Assembly: GCA_946403855.1 (NCBI GenBank)
Contig: CAMJBH010000003.1
Coordinates: 1-64,000 of the forward strand
Reading direction: 5' to 3'
Source of the DNA: an uncultured Bacteroidales bacterium
GTDB lineage: Bacteria > Bacteroidota > Bacteroidia > Bacteroidales > UBA932
DNA length: 64,000 nt
Made by a program: the position numbers and the translations under genes. Below the pieces are notes generated by a model, which made no database searches, was not told the origin of the DNA, and saw nothing but the letters and a program-made list of their open reading frames with translations. This document shows, piece after piece, positions 44,430-56,934 of this stretch (position 1 is its first letter; the number at the start of each line of letters is the position of its first letter).

Positions 44430-45422
44430 CTAGAGCTCGCGGAATTTTTCGGAGCTGATCTTCTTGTCCTTAAGGGTGATGGTCTCTTTGATCTTCTCCA
44501 GCACCTTGCGGTCCTCTACCTGCTCGGAGAGGCGCTCGAGCTGGCGGCGGTCCTTCATGACATTGGCCACGGCCTCGGTGATCATATCCTCGGGGACATT
44601 ACCGATGCCGTACATGGCATACTGATAAGTCACGAAAGCCTTTGCCGCTTCGAGTATATCTTCGTGCTCAACCGTGAAACCGAATTTCTGCATCAGGCTG
44701 CCGCGGACCAGCTGCCACTTGAAATCTTCGCAGAATCCGGGGAAATCCTTGTCGATGTCTTCCTGGGTGAGCTTACCCTGGTTGGCAGCAAGAAGCCACC
44801 TCTTGAGGAAAGCCTCAGGCAGCTGGATGCCGGCCTTGGCGACATAAAAGTCCCTGATATCTTTGCTGAGTCTCCAATCGGCCTCCTGACGATGCTCCTC
44901 CTTAAGGCGCTCTGTCACAGTCTTTTCCATCTCTTCCTCGGCCAGAGGCTCCTGCTTGCTCTCCTCTCGGTACTTCTTGAGATTCTCGATCATCGTGGCC
45001 TTCTCCTTGGCGGAAGAGGTGATGGAATACTTATTCACTGTATCGGACGCCTCGACTTCCACATTCACTTCGGGAGAAAGAGCGGCGTCGAACACAAAAG
45101 TAAAGCTGTTGCCGTCTTCCCACACAAGCTCCGGCTGGTTCTCGCTGCCCAGAGGTTCTCCCAGGAGATGCAGCTGATTGTCGGAAATATAATTGTCGAG
45201 AGAAGTTGTGATGACATCGTTAACCGCATCAGCAAGCGCCTGCTCCCCGTAAACCCTCTTGATGAGCGATGCAGGGACCATTCCTTTGCGGAATCCCTTG
45301 AACTCGGCGTTGCGCCTGCGCTCTGAGAGCTTTTTCTTTACTTCTTCAGCATAATCTTCCGGAGCGATCTCCAGCGTGAGCTCGATATTGAGGTCGTCGA
45401 TTTGTTTTTTTGTAAGGTTCAT
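44430..45422 (-). CDS. tig: Trigger factor, short form apparently without PPIase domain
   Basis: A 330-residue ribosome-bound chaperone. The N-terminal ribosome-binding domain has the signature AEFKGFRKGMVPASLIKRVYG. After the head (to about 115-150) the chain goes almost directly into the helical C-terminal arms; the about 90-residue FKBP-like PPIase domain found in usual 430-450-residue trigger factors is not visible. The start lies 4 nt after the PgpH stop. It may be an ordinary lineage feature; I see no frameshift. Confidence 0.88.
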   Translation of the reverse strand: MNLTKKQIDDLNIELTLEIAPEDYAEEVKKKLSERRRNAEFKGFRKGMVPASLIKRVYGEQALADAVNDVITTSLDNYISDNQLHLLGEPLGSENQPELVWEDGNSFTFVFDAALSPEVNVEVEASDTVNKYSITSSAKEKATMIENLKKYREESKQEPLAEEEMEKTVTERLKEEHRQEADWRLSKDIRDFYVAKAGIQLPEAFLKRWLLAANQGKLTQEDIDKDFPGFCEDFKWQLVRGSLMQKFGFTVEHEDILEAAKAFVTYQYAMYGIGNVPEDMITEAVANVMKDRRQLERLSEQVEDRKVLEKIKETITLKDKKISSEKFREL

Positions 45423-45426
45423 GTTG

Positions 45427-47451
45427 TTATAATTTTAAGAATTTTTTTCTATTGGAAGGATAGGCCACGCGCCCGTGGTGCATCTGGGCAAGGTAGCCCT
45501 TGATGGCCTCCTTGATGCCGGAAATCTCTTTTATGGAAATATCGGCGTTGTCGAACTGTCCCTGGTCCATTTTGCCTTGCACTATACGCTCCACAAAATC
45601 GGAAAAAGCCTGGGGCGTGTATTCAGTAAGAGTGCGGGAAGCAGCTTCTATGCTGTCGCACAGCATGAGGATGATCTGCTCTTTGGTGGTCGGAGCGGGA
45701 CCGGGATAGCGAAAATACTTGCCGTTTGCAGGATCACCTTTCTGGGACAGGTATTTACTCCAGAAATAGCCCGTCAGAGTGGTGCCGTGATGGGTGCGAA
45801 TGAAATCCACTACTACTTCGGGAAGCCTGTGCTTCCTGGCCATTTCCACGCCGTCCGATACATGCCTTATTATATCTTCGGCACTCTGCTGTGGAGATAA
45901 TCCGGTATGATACTTCTGATCCTCTGTCTTATTGAGCAGGGACTCATTCTCCACAAAGCACATAGGATTGTTCATTTTGCCTATGTCATGGTACAGGGCG
46001 CCCACTCTCAGCAACAGAGGGTTGGCGTCTATGGACCGGGCAGCGGCGTCGGCCATGTTCATGACCTGCAGGGAGTGCTGGAAAGTTCCGGGAGCCTTCT
46101 GTTCAAGCTCGCGCAGCAGTTTGCTGGAAGTATCAGCCAGTTCGGCAAGGCGTGAGTTGGAAACCAGGTTGAATATCTTCTCGAAAAGATAGATCAGCGG
46201 ATAGAAGGCCACGGCGAGCATCGCGGCAATGAAGAGCCTGAGCAAATCTTGCAGGATCAGGCCGTTGACCGCTCCCACAAGGCGCAGGACAAGATAGGTC
46301 AGCGCCATGCTCACGAAGGTCAGCAACGCGAGCAGGAACTGCTTCCATCCCTTCCCGAATGTGGGGAAGCCCCATATGGACACCAAGCCTCCGACAATGA
46401 AGATCAGGAACAGCGAGGCCCCATGGTCGGCATAGACCAGAAGCGGAAGCAGCGAGATAAAATACACTGGTATGATAACCCGGCCGCGGACAAAGGCCTG
46501 CAGGTACAAAGCCGCAAGCGTAAGAGGGGTAAGGAACAGCCAGCGCGGGTTGAAGCGGCATATAAGCAAAATCGCTACAGCCGCGAAAGTGAATACGAAA
46601 AGCAGATAGTAGAAACGGGAGTCGCTGAATATGTCGGGATTGCTGTAATAGATGACCAGCACCAACAGGAACAGCAATATCAACGCCACCAGGAAATTGC
46701 CGAGCAACTCCAGATAGACGGAGCGCCCGGAGCCAAGATTAGTTTCATATTCTTTTTTATACGAATCGAGTATCTGGGCAATTTCGGCGGTAACGATCTC
46801 CCCTTTAGACACAATGAGCTGACCGGCGGAAATGACGCCGCTGGTGGGCGAAATGCGCGATGCGGCATCGGAATTCACCGCATTGGTAATCTCGGCATCG
46901 AATACAAGATTGGGGACTACCAGATTATACACGGAATATGCCCTTAGCAAAGAATCCACAGATATAGAATCTATGCGCTCCTGTATGTCTTTCAACAACT
47001 TCGAACGTGCAGCAGACAAACCCAGCACATTGTCGGAAGGCACCTTAACGGCGCGCTTCTGCCTCTGGATATAGATTACCTCGGTATCCATCGGAAGGGC
47101 GTCATCGGATACTACTCCACGGTCGAGAATAGCACCAAGCGCCGACACCACTTCGTTTCCATATCCGTCGAGATGAAGAGCCGAAACCTTTTTGAGACTT
47201 TCGGCGGTCACATCTGGGAGATAATTATAATAAGGCACGTAAACATCCGAAGAATTCCTCATCTCTTCCTGCATCTGCTCTTCGGTCTTGAGAACGGGGA
47301 AATCGAAAGGAGCGAACAAGGTTTCATAATCCCATGTACTCCCCTTCTTGTACTCATACTCAAAACGCACCGTCCTCGGAGCGACGGCGGCAAGAAGCAG
47401 GGCGGCAAAAAGCAGCGGCAGCAGTTTATTTAAACGGACTGTCGGTTTCAC
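45427..47451 (-). CDS. 7TM-HD family phosphodiesterase (PgpH type)
   Basis: A 674-residue membrane protein: an N-terminal helix, an extracytoplasmic 7TMR-HDED-like domain (about 35-260), seven membrane helices (about 265-450), and a cytoplasmic HD domain with LYHDIGKM (His490-Asp491 counted from the TTG) and RTHHGTT. PgpH proteins hydrolyse c-di-AMP. No ATG fits: GTG 47451 or TTG 47457 must start it, inside the 3' end of the SDR gene (about 26-nt overlap). tig follows after 4 nt. Confidence 0.87.
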   Translation of the reverse strand: MKPTVRLNKLLPLLFAALLLAAVAPRTVRFEYEYKKGSTWDYETLFAPFDFPVLKTEEQMQEEMRNSSDVYVPYYNYLPDVTAESLKKVSALHLDGYGNEVVSALGAILDRGVVSDDALPMDTEVIYIQRQKRAVKVPSDNVLGLSAARSKLLKDIQERIDSISVDSLLRAYSVYNLVVPNLVFDAEITNAVNSDAASRISPTSGVISAGQLIVSKGEIVTAEIAQILDSYKKEYETNLGSGRSVYLELLGNFLVALILLFLLVLVIYYSNPDIFSDSRFYYLLFVFTFAAVAILLICRFNPRWLFLTPLTLAALYLQAFVRGRVIIPVYFISLLPLLVYADHGASLFLIFIVGGLVSIWGFPTFGKGWKQFLLALLTFVSMALTYLVLRLVGAVNGLILQDLLRLFIAAMLAVAFYPLIYLFEKIFNLVSNSRLAELADTSSKLLRELEQKAPGTFQHSLQVMNMADAAARSIDANPLLLRVGALYHDIGKMNNPMCFVENESLLNKTEDQKYHTGLSPQQSAEDIIRHVSDGVEMARKHRLPEVVVDFIRTHHGTTLTGYFWSKYLSQKGDPANGKYFRYPGPAPTTKEQIILMLCDSIEAASRTLTEYTPQAFSDFVERIVQGKMDQGQFDNADISIKEISGIKEAIKGYLAQMHHGRVAYPSNRKKFLKL

Positions 47452-48244
47452 GTGCAATGTATTTATAAGTCAACTTGTCTGTAAGACGGGGGAACAGCCT
47501 GTGAGCCCAAACCGTGGCCTTTCCCAAACCGGTCAGGATTAGTTCGGACTTGCGACGTGCAAGGCCCCTCGCCAGGTGTGCGGCACATTCTTCAGCGCTC
47601 ATGAGCTTGTCTTCGTCCAGAGGAGTGTCTCCCTGGGCGCTGCCGTCTGCGGTAAGGGCTGCATTACGGACATTGGAAGATGTATAGCCGGGGGCGAACA
47701 CAAGTACCCCAAGGCCGTCTTTCATATGCTCTATCCTCAACGTGTCCAGAAAACCGCGTATTGCATACTTCGAAGAACTGTAACCTGTCCGGGCCGGAAG
47801 GGCTGAATAACCGGCTATGCTTATGACGCCGACCACCTGGCCTTTGGTCTCCAGAAGGTAAGGAAGGGCATATTTGGTGCAATTCACAGTGCCCCAGAAA
47901 TTCACGTCCATCAGACGATGTATCACCTTGAGGTCCAGGTCTTTGAACATAGCGCGCATGGACAGGCCGGCATTATTGACCAGTATATCTATACGGCCGA
48001 AACGAGCCACGGCAGCCTGAATCAGATTCTGGCAGTCCTGCTCGGATGTCACGTCACAGAGCACCGGCAACACCCTGTCTTCGGGAGCCACCGAAGGGGC
48101 AAGGCTGCAAAGTTTGTCGTACGAGCGCGCAGCCATTACCACTTTTGCACCGAGGCTGCCGAACAGACGGCAGGCTGCAAGCCCGATGCCCGAACTGGCT
48201 CCGGTGACAATTATGACCTTGTCTTTGAAATATGCTTTGTTCAC
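47426..48244 (-). CDS. Short-chain dehydrogenase/reductase
   Basis: A 272-residue classical SDR: nucleotide-binding TGASSGIG (14-21), NNAG (90-93) and catalytic Tyr155-x3-Lys159 in TGYSSSKYA. It starts with GTG. The C-terminal extension (LFPRLTDKLTYKYIARE) resembles DHRS7B-like enzymes. It lies next to the serine-palmitoyltransferase-like gene, so a 3-ketosphinganine reductase role is possible but only suggested by position, and a hairpin separates the two. Confidence 0.87.
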   Translation of the reverse strand: MNKAYFKDKVIIVTGASSGIGLAACRLFGSLGAKVVMAARSYDKLCSLAPSVAPEDRVLPVLCDVTSEQDCQNLIQAAVARFGRIDILVNNAGLSMRAMFKDLDLKVIHRLMDVNFWGTVNCTKYALPYLLETKGQVVGVISIAGYSALPARTGYSSSKYAIRGFLDTLRIEHMKDGLGVLVFAPGYTSSNVRNAALTADGSAQGDTPLDEDKLMSAEECAAHLARGLARRKSELILTGLGKATVWAHRLFPRLTDKLTYKYIARETDSPFK

Positions 48245-48262
48245 AATAAATGCTTTATGTCA

Positions 48263-48337
48263 GACTGTCTGCGCTCACCCCTACCGGGGCCTTTTTCCCA
48301 AGTTTGACGGCCCCGGTAGGGGTGAGCACAGATAGTC
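48263..48337. terminator. 29-bp hairpin after the alpha-oxoamine synthase gene
   Basis: Arms 48263-48291 and 48309-48337 pair with two G.T-type mismatches (inner core GCTCACCCCTACCGGGGCC). The 17-nt loop is TTTTTCCCAAGTTTGAC, almost that of the hairpin at 44342-44417. It lies 7 nt after the stop of the leftward gene. Confidence 0.9.
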
Positions 48338-48343
48338 GATGTA

Positions 48344-51645
<3,302 letters not shown>

Positions 51646-51654
51646 CACAAAATA

Positions 51655-53241
51655 TCACAAACTCAGACTTGCACCGACTATCACAGAAGGTCCGCACTCG
51701 CTGATGAGAGGGCTGATCCTTATGTCGTGATTAAGCAGGTTGTCTGCCTTGAGCCAGAAGCTGAGCTTGCTGCTCCACTTGTATTCTCCGAAAAGGCCTA
51801 CGTTGACATAGCCGGGAATCTTGGGATTGGTAATTCCCAACGTAGCCTCACGCGCCGAGCCCATGTCCATGGACAGTCCGGCATATATACGTTTGTTCCA
51901 ATTGTAGGTGCCTTTCAGGGTGCCGGTAACGGCCGATGGAGCGAAAACGCCTTCTTCGACTCCGCCCGGAATGTTCAAATAGTGCAGTCCCCCGTCGAGA
52001 TTGAAACGCTCCGAAGCCCATGACACGAGAGCATCGACATGCAGAATATTGCAGTCCTGGAAGAACAGAGCTTCGTGCCCGGTCTTGGAGATAGCCCAGA
52101 ATGGAGCATCTTTCATGAAACGGTAGCCGCCCTTCAGGTCGTACTGCAGGCCGAAATCGGCATGGCCGCGGAAACCGAGGAACAAGTCGGCGATTTCCCT
52201 GATGGGACGAGGAGCGCCGTAGCTCACATAATAGCGGTGAGCGCGGGACTTATAATCCCAGTAGGTCATCATATGGTCCTGACCGTCTGCGCCGGCATAA
52301 ATGTCAAGATAGTCCTTCAGCAGGTGGAAGGTGGCGTTGATCGCAGGATGCGCAGTAACCTGCCCCGTGAACCAGCCGATACGCGCTCCGGCGTCAAGGT
52401 CAAGCTTGCCCATGCGCAGGAGTGCATGCGGATGCAGCACGAACTCGGAGTAGAACGAGGTGTACATCCAGTTGGCATCGACGGAAAGATGGTATTTGTC
52501 AAAAATGAATGGGGTCAGTGTGGCATCGACCTTAATCTCGTTGTCCCTCACGGGATCCTGTCCGTTGAGCCAGTCGTAAACATGACGGTACTGGGCTCCT
52601 ACGGAAAGCATATAGGCATCTGCCTTGCCGTATGCGAGGCGTGCGGACACATAGGGAGCATGGCAGTTGTCCCCGTTGTAAATTTCATGTCCTGTGTAAA
52701 TTCCGTCATAGCCGGCTTCGGCGCGGATGACGCAATCCTTGACGTTAAAACGCGCATCTGCGCCAATGGAAGTTCCGAAGTCCCAGCCCTTGTCGAAGGT
52801 TTTCTTGGCCAGTTGGAAGGAAGTGGGCACTATATGGCGGTAGTTTCCGTAGAAACCTTTGCCGGAGGCAAAAACGTTGACGGCGCTCTTTTTCTTGTCC
52901 ACGGCCGCCCACACGAAATCCAGTTCGGGCTTGAAAGTGTAGCCCAAGCCGCCGCGCAAATAGAGTTTGCGGCCGTCGTAGGGCCTGGAATCGGGGGTAA
53001 TAGTGACCGAATAGGGCGAAAATTCATATGCGCCCTTATAAGGAGAGTCGAAAACAGAATAATCGAAGTGATAATCGAAACGGAACAGGGAGTCAGGCAC
53101 TTTCATGGACGGGCCCTGCTTGGCTGCATCACCCATGCGCGTCTGATACTCGTTGGTCACATGCACCTCGGGGTTGAGGTTCTGGGCGGCCAGCCCGAGC
53201 GGGAGCAACACCGCGGCCAGAAATATAACGTGTTTTTTCAT
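51655..53241 (-). CDS. Outer-membrane beta-barrel protein
   Basis: A 528-residue exported protein (MKKHVIFLAAVLLPLGLAAQ) made of alternating aromatic strands (LYLRGGLGYTFKPELDF, YNWNKRIYAGLSMDMG) and ending in a short strand (GPSVIVGASLSL), in the manner of TonB-receptor-like barrels without a plug. ATG 53241 is preferred to GTG 53247. It lies 6 nt after the TPR gene, a pairing that suggests a joint envelope function of unknown kind. Confidence 0.8.
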   Translation of the reverse strand: MKKHVIFLAAVLLPLGLAAQNLNPEVHVTNEYQTRMGDAAKQGPSMKVPDSLFRFDYHFDYSVFDSPYKGAYEFSPYSVTITPDSRPYDGRKLYLRGGLGYTFKPELDFVWAAVDKKKSAVNVFASGKGFYGNYRHIVPTSFQLAKKTFDKGWDFGTSIGADARFNVKDCVIRAEAGYDGIYTGHEIYNGDNCHAPYVSARLAYGKADAYMLSVGAQYRHVYDWLNGQDPVRDNEIKVDATLTPFIFDKYHLSVDANWMYTSFYSEFVLHPHALLRMGKLDLDAGARIGWFTGQVTAHPAINATFHLLKDYLDIYAGADGQDHMMTYWDYKSRAHRYYVSYGAPRPIREIADLFLGFRGHADFGLQYDLKGGYRFMKDAPFWAISKTGHEALFFQDCNILHVDALVSWASERFNLDGGLHYLNIPGGVEEGVFAPSAVTGTLKGTYNWNKRIYAGLSMDMGSAREATLGITNPKIPGYVNVGLFGEYKWSSKLSFWLKADNLLNHDIRISPLISECGPSVIVGASLSL

Positions 53242-53247
53242 ACTCAC

Positions 53248-56196
53248 TTAGATGTTAAGTTTGTAAAGTCTCGACTGGACAAGGTCCTGGATATCGTCAT
53301 CCGCCTTTTCGGCTGTGTAGCCGTCCCGGATGCTTTCGAGCGTGGCCTTGGCCTGCTCGGTTTTGCCTATCTGGACAAATGTGTCAGCGAGCGTAAGGTA
53401 GGCGCGTGCGAGCCAGTAGTTCTGGCCGCCCGACTTGTCGGAGAAGTCGAACACAGCTTTCTGCACAGCCTCGTAGTCGGCCCTGTCGTAAGCATCTTGA
53501 ATCAGGATGTAACGGGCCTCGGCGCCTTCATTGGTAGCCGGCTGGGCAGACAGGCTGCGGAACAGGTCGAGGGCTTCGTCGCGACGGCTGCTGGCCATGT
53601 AGGACTTCGCCTTGATGTAGTCGGCCTCACGCTTAAGGTCTGCGGTTACGTTGGAAGACACAGCCACTTCAGTCGCCGAAAGCGCCGCCTCGTCGTAATT
53701 ATGGGCTTTATATGCGGAACGCATCATGCCGTAGAGGGCCTCCTTGCGGTTTTCTGCCATCTTGCCCTGGCTGCGCAGCTTCGCAAATGCATCATAGGCC
53801 TGGCTGTAACGCTCCAGGCTATAGCTCAACTGCGCGAGATGCAGCAGTGAAGCTTCGACGAAGGAACTGCTTTCGCCCGACTGGGACACACGCTCATAAT
53901 AGTCGCATGCCTTTTCTTTGTTCCCCAGGGCGGAGTAAGACTCAGCAAGGTAGAACAAAGCGTTGGTCGTATGGGCCCCGTTGGGATAAGTGTCCAGATA
54001 TTTCTGCAGAGACGAAGCCGCCTGAAGGTAATTGCCCGACAGGAAGACCTGCTCGGCAGTGTTGAAATAGAGTTCCTCCTTGTCGGAATCGCTCTTGCCT
54101 GCAGCAAGGTTGTTGCTCTCTATGTACTCGAGGTATTTCTCCGGTTCCTGACGGGCCTGGTAGATGGATTCGATGGCAAACAGCGCGTCATCGGAATACT
54201 GGCTGCCCGGGAGAAGCTTCACGACCTCCTTGTAGCACACCAGCGCACGGTCGTAGTCGGATGTGTTACGGTGCACCATACCCATTCCGATGAGGGCCTT
54301 TGCACGGGTCTCCCGGTCGGTGGAGCTGTCATTCAGCAGGGTAAACGCCTCAAGGGCCTTACGGTTGTCGGAGATGTCCATATTGGCGCGTCCCAGCTCG
54401 TAAAGGCCTTCCTCGTACATAGGTGTGCCGGGGGTGGACTGGAGCACGTAGCCCAGCACATCGGCCTTGGCGTTCTTGTCGCCGGAAAGGCCATATGCCA
54501 TTGCCAGCTGGCAGTAGGGATAAAGGTCTTCCTTCACCCCGATTTCCTTGGTGGCGTTACGGTAGCTCTCTATGGCCCCTTTATAGTTGCGCTGGGCGAA
54601 ATCGCAGTCGCCGCGGCGAACCAGTGCGTCTTTGCGGCTGGTCTTGCCGCCTTCGGACAGGTAAATGTCGAACCAGCGGGATGCGGATTCATAGTCCCCG
54701 GCCTTGAAGTGGGAGAATGCCACGTTGTAAGGGAGCAAGTCCCCTTCTTCCTGGCCGTTAAGGGCAGAAACATTGTACAGGTCGGCAAAGAGCCGTGCTG
54801 CGTTGTCGTAGTTTTCGCTGCGGTACTCGGACTCCGCCTGCCAGTAACGTGCAAGCTGTCCGAGGGGATCCTGCTTGGGCAGATAATAAGCCGCAGCACG
54901 CAGGCAAGGCACGGCGTCGCGGTAAGCTCCGCTCTCCACCAGCTGCTGACCCCTGAGGTAATATGCCTTGACGTAGTTGCTGCGCTGGGCGTCATCCAGT
55001 TCGTCTATCTTGTCGTACGCCTCCACAGCTGCGGCATAATCTCGGTTGTACAGGGATGCGAGTGCCATGTAGCCGTATATTTCATCGCCGCGCTTGGACG
55101 TGTTGTATTTGGAGATGTAACGGTTGAATGCGGAAGTATCTTTGTTGAGGTCGAATGCGAGCTTGGCATAGTTGAACATGGCGTCTTCCTGCATCACGGG
55201 ATTCCATTCCTGCCCCGACGCCGCCTTGAAAGCATTCATGGCAGCTATATTGTTGCCAGTGTTCAGGTAGGCATTGGCCAGCTGGTAGTTGGCGATCTGT
55301 CCCAGAGAGTCGGAGCGCTCGGTCATTTTCTCGTAGTTGGCGATGGCTCCCTTGAAGTCGTCCACCGCATAGAGCACGGAGCCGGCATAGAAATAATCCG
55401 AACGGGTCATATTCTCTTTGGAGGTTGCCGCGTAGTACTCTTTCGCCTTGGCTTTGTCGCCCTTGACCAGGTAAGACTCGGAGATGATTCTGGCGAGGTG
55501 GGCCTTACGTACGCCGGGCTGGTTCTTGTAGGCCGACACGCCCTTGGACAGCACATAGTCGTAGTCCTTCTGCATGAAGCGGCAGTCCACAAGATAGAAC
55601 GAGGAGAGCTCTTCGAAGCGAGGGTCGGTGACTGAAAGATCGAACCACTTTTCCGCCTCCGCAAAATCCTTTTCACAGTAAGCCATGTAGCCGAGGGCAT
55701 ACCTGGACGGAGCCTTGTAGTCCGACATAGGCAGCTCTTCGACTTCGTAGAAACTGGGACGGGCTTTGCCATACAAACCGCGGATAAAATCGGAATATCC
55801 CTTCTTGAACGCCAGTTCCGGGTAGTGGGCGTCGTCCAGATGCTTCTTTTCCACGTTGGCGAAGCGCTTGGACGCCTCGTCATAACGGCCGCGGTCGAAC
55901 AGCACCAGGGCATACTCGTAGTCGATTACGTTGGAAATAGCAGATTTGTGCCACGTACTTTCGTACTCGTGCAGGCGGTCTTCAAACCCCTCGCTCTGCA
56001 TCTTGATGGCGCAGAGCACCGCATAACCGTCGCTCATGGGGTCTCCATGTATCTTGTCAAGCAGGTTTGCCGCCCGCTCGTACATCCCGTGTTCGTAGAG
56101 ATTTACGGCTTTGCGGTATATTTCAGTACGCTCATCTGGCGCCGCATACATCACTGCTGAGAGCAGCACGGCAGCCATAATCAGTTTCACTCGCAT
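53248..56196 (-). CDS. Large periplasmic TPR protein
   Basis: A 982-residue protein with a signal peptide (MRVKLIMAAVLLSAVMYA) and about 20 TPR-type helix pairs along its whole length (for example ALVLFDRGRYDEASKRF, ALVCYKEVVKLLPGSQYSDD). No catalytic motif is seen. It is likely a scaffold in the periplasm and is followed after 6 nt by the barrel gene. A TAAATTTG -7 box lies at 56216-56223. Confidence 0.85.
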   Translation of the reverse strand: MRVKLIMAAVLLSAVMYAAPDERTEIYRKAVNLYEHGMYERAANLLDKIHGDPMSDGYAVLCAIKMQSEGFEDRLHEYESTWHKSAISNVIDYEYALVLFDRGRYDEASKRFANVEKKHLDDAHYPELAFKKGYSDFIRGLYGKARPSFYEVEELPMSDYKAPSRYALGYMAYCEKDFAEAEKWFDLSVTDPRFEELSSFYLVDCRFMQKDYDYVLSKGVSAYKNQPGVRKAHLARIISESYLVKGDKAKAKEYYAATSKENMTRSDYFYAGSVLYAVDDFKGAIANYEKMTERSDSLGQIANYQLANAYLNTGNNIAAMNAFKAASGQEWNPVMQEDAMFNYAKLAFDLNKDTSAFNRYISKYNTSKRGDEIYGYMALASLYNRDYAAAVEAYDKIDELDDAQRSNYVKAYYLRGQQLVESGAYRDAVPCLRAAAYYLPKQDPLGQLARYWQAESEYRSENYDNAARLFADLYNVSALNGQEEGDLLPYNVAFSHFKAGDYESASRWFDIYLSEGGKTSRKDALVRRGDCDFAQRNYKGAIESYRNATKEIGVKEDLYPYCQLAMAYGLSGDKNAKADVLGYVLQSTPGTPMYEEGLYELGRANMDISDNRKALEAFTLLNDSSTDRETRAKALIGMGMVHRNTSDYDRALVCYKEVVKLLPGSQYSDDALFAIESIYQARQEPEKYLEYIESNNLAAGKSDSDKEELYFNTAEQVFLSGNYLQAASSLQKYLDTYPNGAHTTNALFYLAESYSALGNKEKACDYYERVSQSGESSSFVEASLLHLAQLSYSLERYSQAYDAFAKLRSQGKMAENRKEALYGMMRSAYKAHNYDEAALSATEVAVSSNVTADLKREADYIKAKSYMASSRRDEALDLFRSLSAQPATNEGAEARYILIQDAYDRADYEAVQKAVFDFSDKSGGQNYWLARAYLTLADTFVQIGKTEQAKATLESIRDGYTAEKADDDIQDLVQSRLYKLNI

Positions 56197-56215
56197 AAAA
56201 TTACTTTTTAACTTA

Positions 56216-56243
56216 CAAATTTACTCAATTTAAGTTATATTTG
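56216..56243. promoter_or_regulatory. Divergent -7 boxes for the TPR gene and ftsE
   Basis: Minus strand TAAATTTG (56216-56223) serves the TPR gene; plus strand TATATTTG (56236-56243) serves ftsE. Both match TAnnTTTG fully, and they lie only 12 nt apart, so the two promoters probably compete. Confidence 0.7.
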
Positions 56244-56265
56244 CAGAATCTAAGGGCAGTTTTTT

Positions 56266-56934
56266 ATGAAAAATGTCATTATTTTTAAAGATGCCGACAT
56301 AAGCAGCGGAGAGAGCATCGTCGTTTACGGCCTTAACATGGAGGTCAAAGAAGGTGACCTTGTTTACATCGTGGGCAAGGTGGGCACCGGCAAGACCTCG
56401 ATAATCCGCACCATGATTGCCGAAAACCGCCTCGAAAAAGGCTACGGAGAGGTGTGCGGGCACGATCTTACCAAGATTCGTACGAAAGACATCCCCCTGC
56501 TCCGGCGCCGGCTCGGCGTTGTGTTCCAGGATTTCCAGCTGCTCATGGACAGAAGCGTGGAAGAGAATCTGGATTTCGTGCTCAAATCCACCGGCTGGAA
56601 AGACCGCGAAGCCATGGACAAACGTATCGCCGAAGCATTGGAGGCCGTCGGCATGCAGACCAAGGCGCACAAGATGCCGCACCAGCTCTCCGGCGGTGAA
56701 CAGCAGCGAGTTGCGATTGCACGCGCAATACTCAACGAGCCCGAGCTCATCATTGCCGACGAGCCCACCGGCAATCTCGACTCCGAGACGGCGGACGGCA
56801 TCCTCCAGTTGCTGCTGCAGATCAACAAAGAGCGCGGCACTGCAATAGTCATGATAACCCACAACCGCGCCATCATCGATAAGTACCCCGGGCGCGTGTT
56901 TGAGACCAAAAACGAAACCTGCGTTGAAATATGA
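56266..56934 (+). CDS. ftsE: FtsE-like ABC ATPase
   Basis: A 222-residue ATP-binding protein with Walker A GKVGTGKTS (37-45), signature LSGGEQQR (141-148) and Walker B LIIADEP (161-167). The sequence IIADEPTGNLDSETADGI is typical of FtsE, which with FtsX controls cell-wall hydrolases at division. No ftsX is in the window, so the name rests on similarity. It overlaps the next gene by 4 nt. Confidence 0.87.
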   Translation: MKNVIIFKDADISSGESIVVYGLNMEVKEGDLVYIVGKVGTGKTSIIRTMIAENRLEKGYGEVCGHDLTKIRTKDIPLLRRRLGVVFQDFQLLMDRSVEENLDFVLKSTGWKDREAMDKRIAEALEAVGMQTKAHKMPHQLSGGEQQRVAIARAILNEPELIIADEPTGNLDSETADGILQLLLQINKERGTAIVMITHNRAIIDKYPGRVFETKNETCVEI

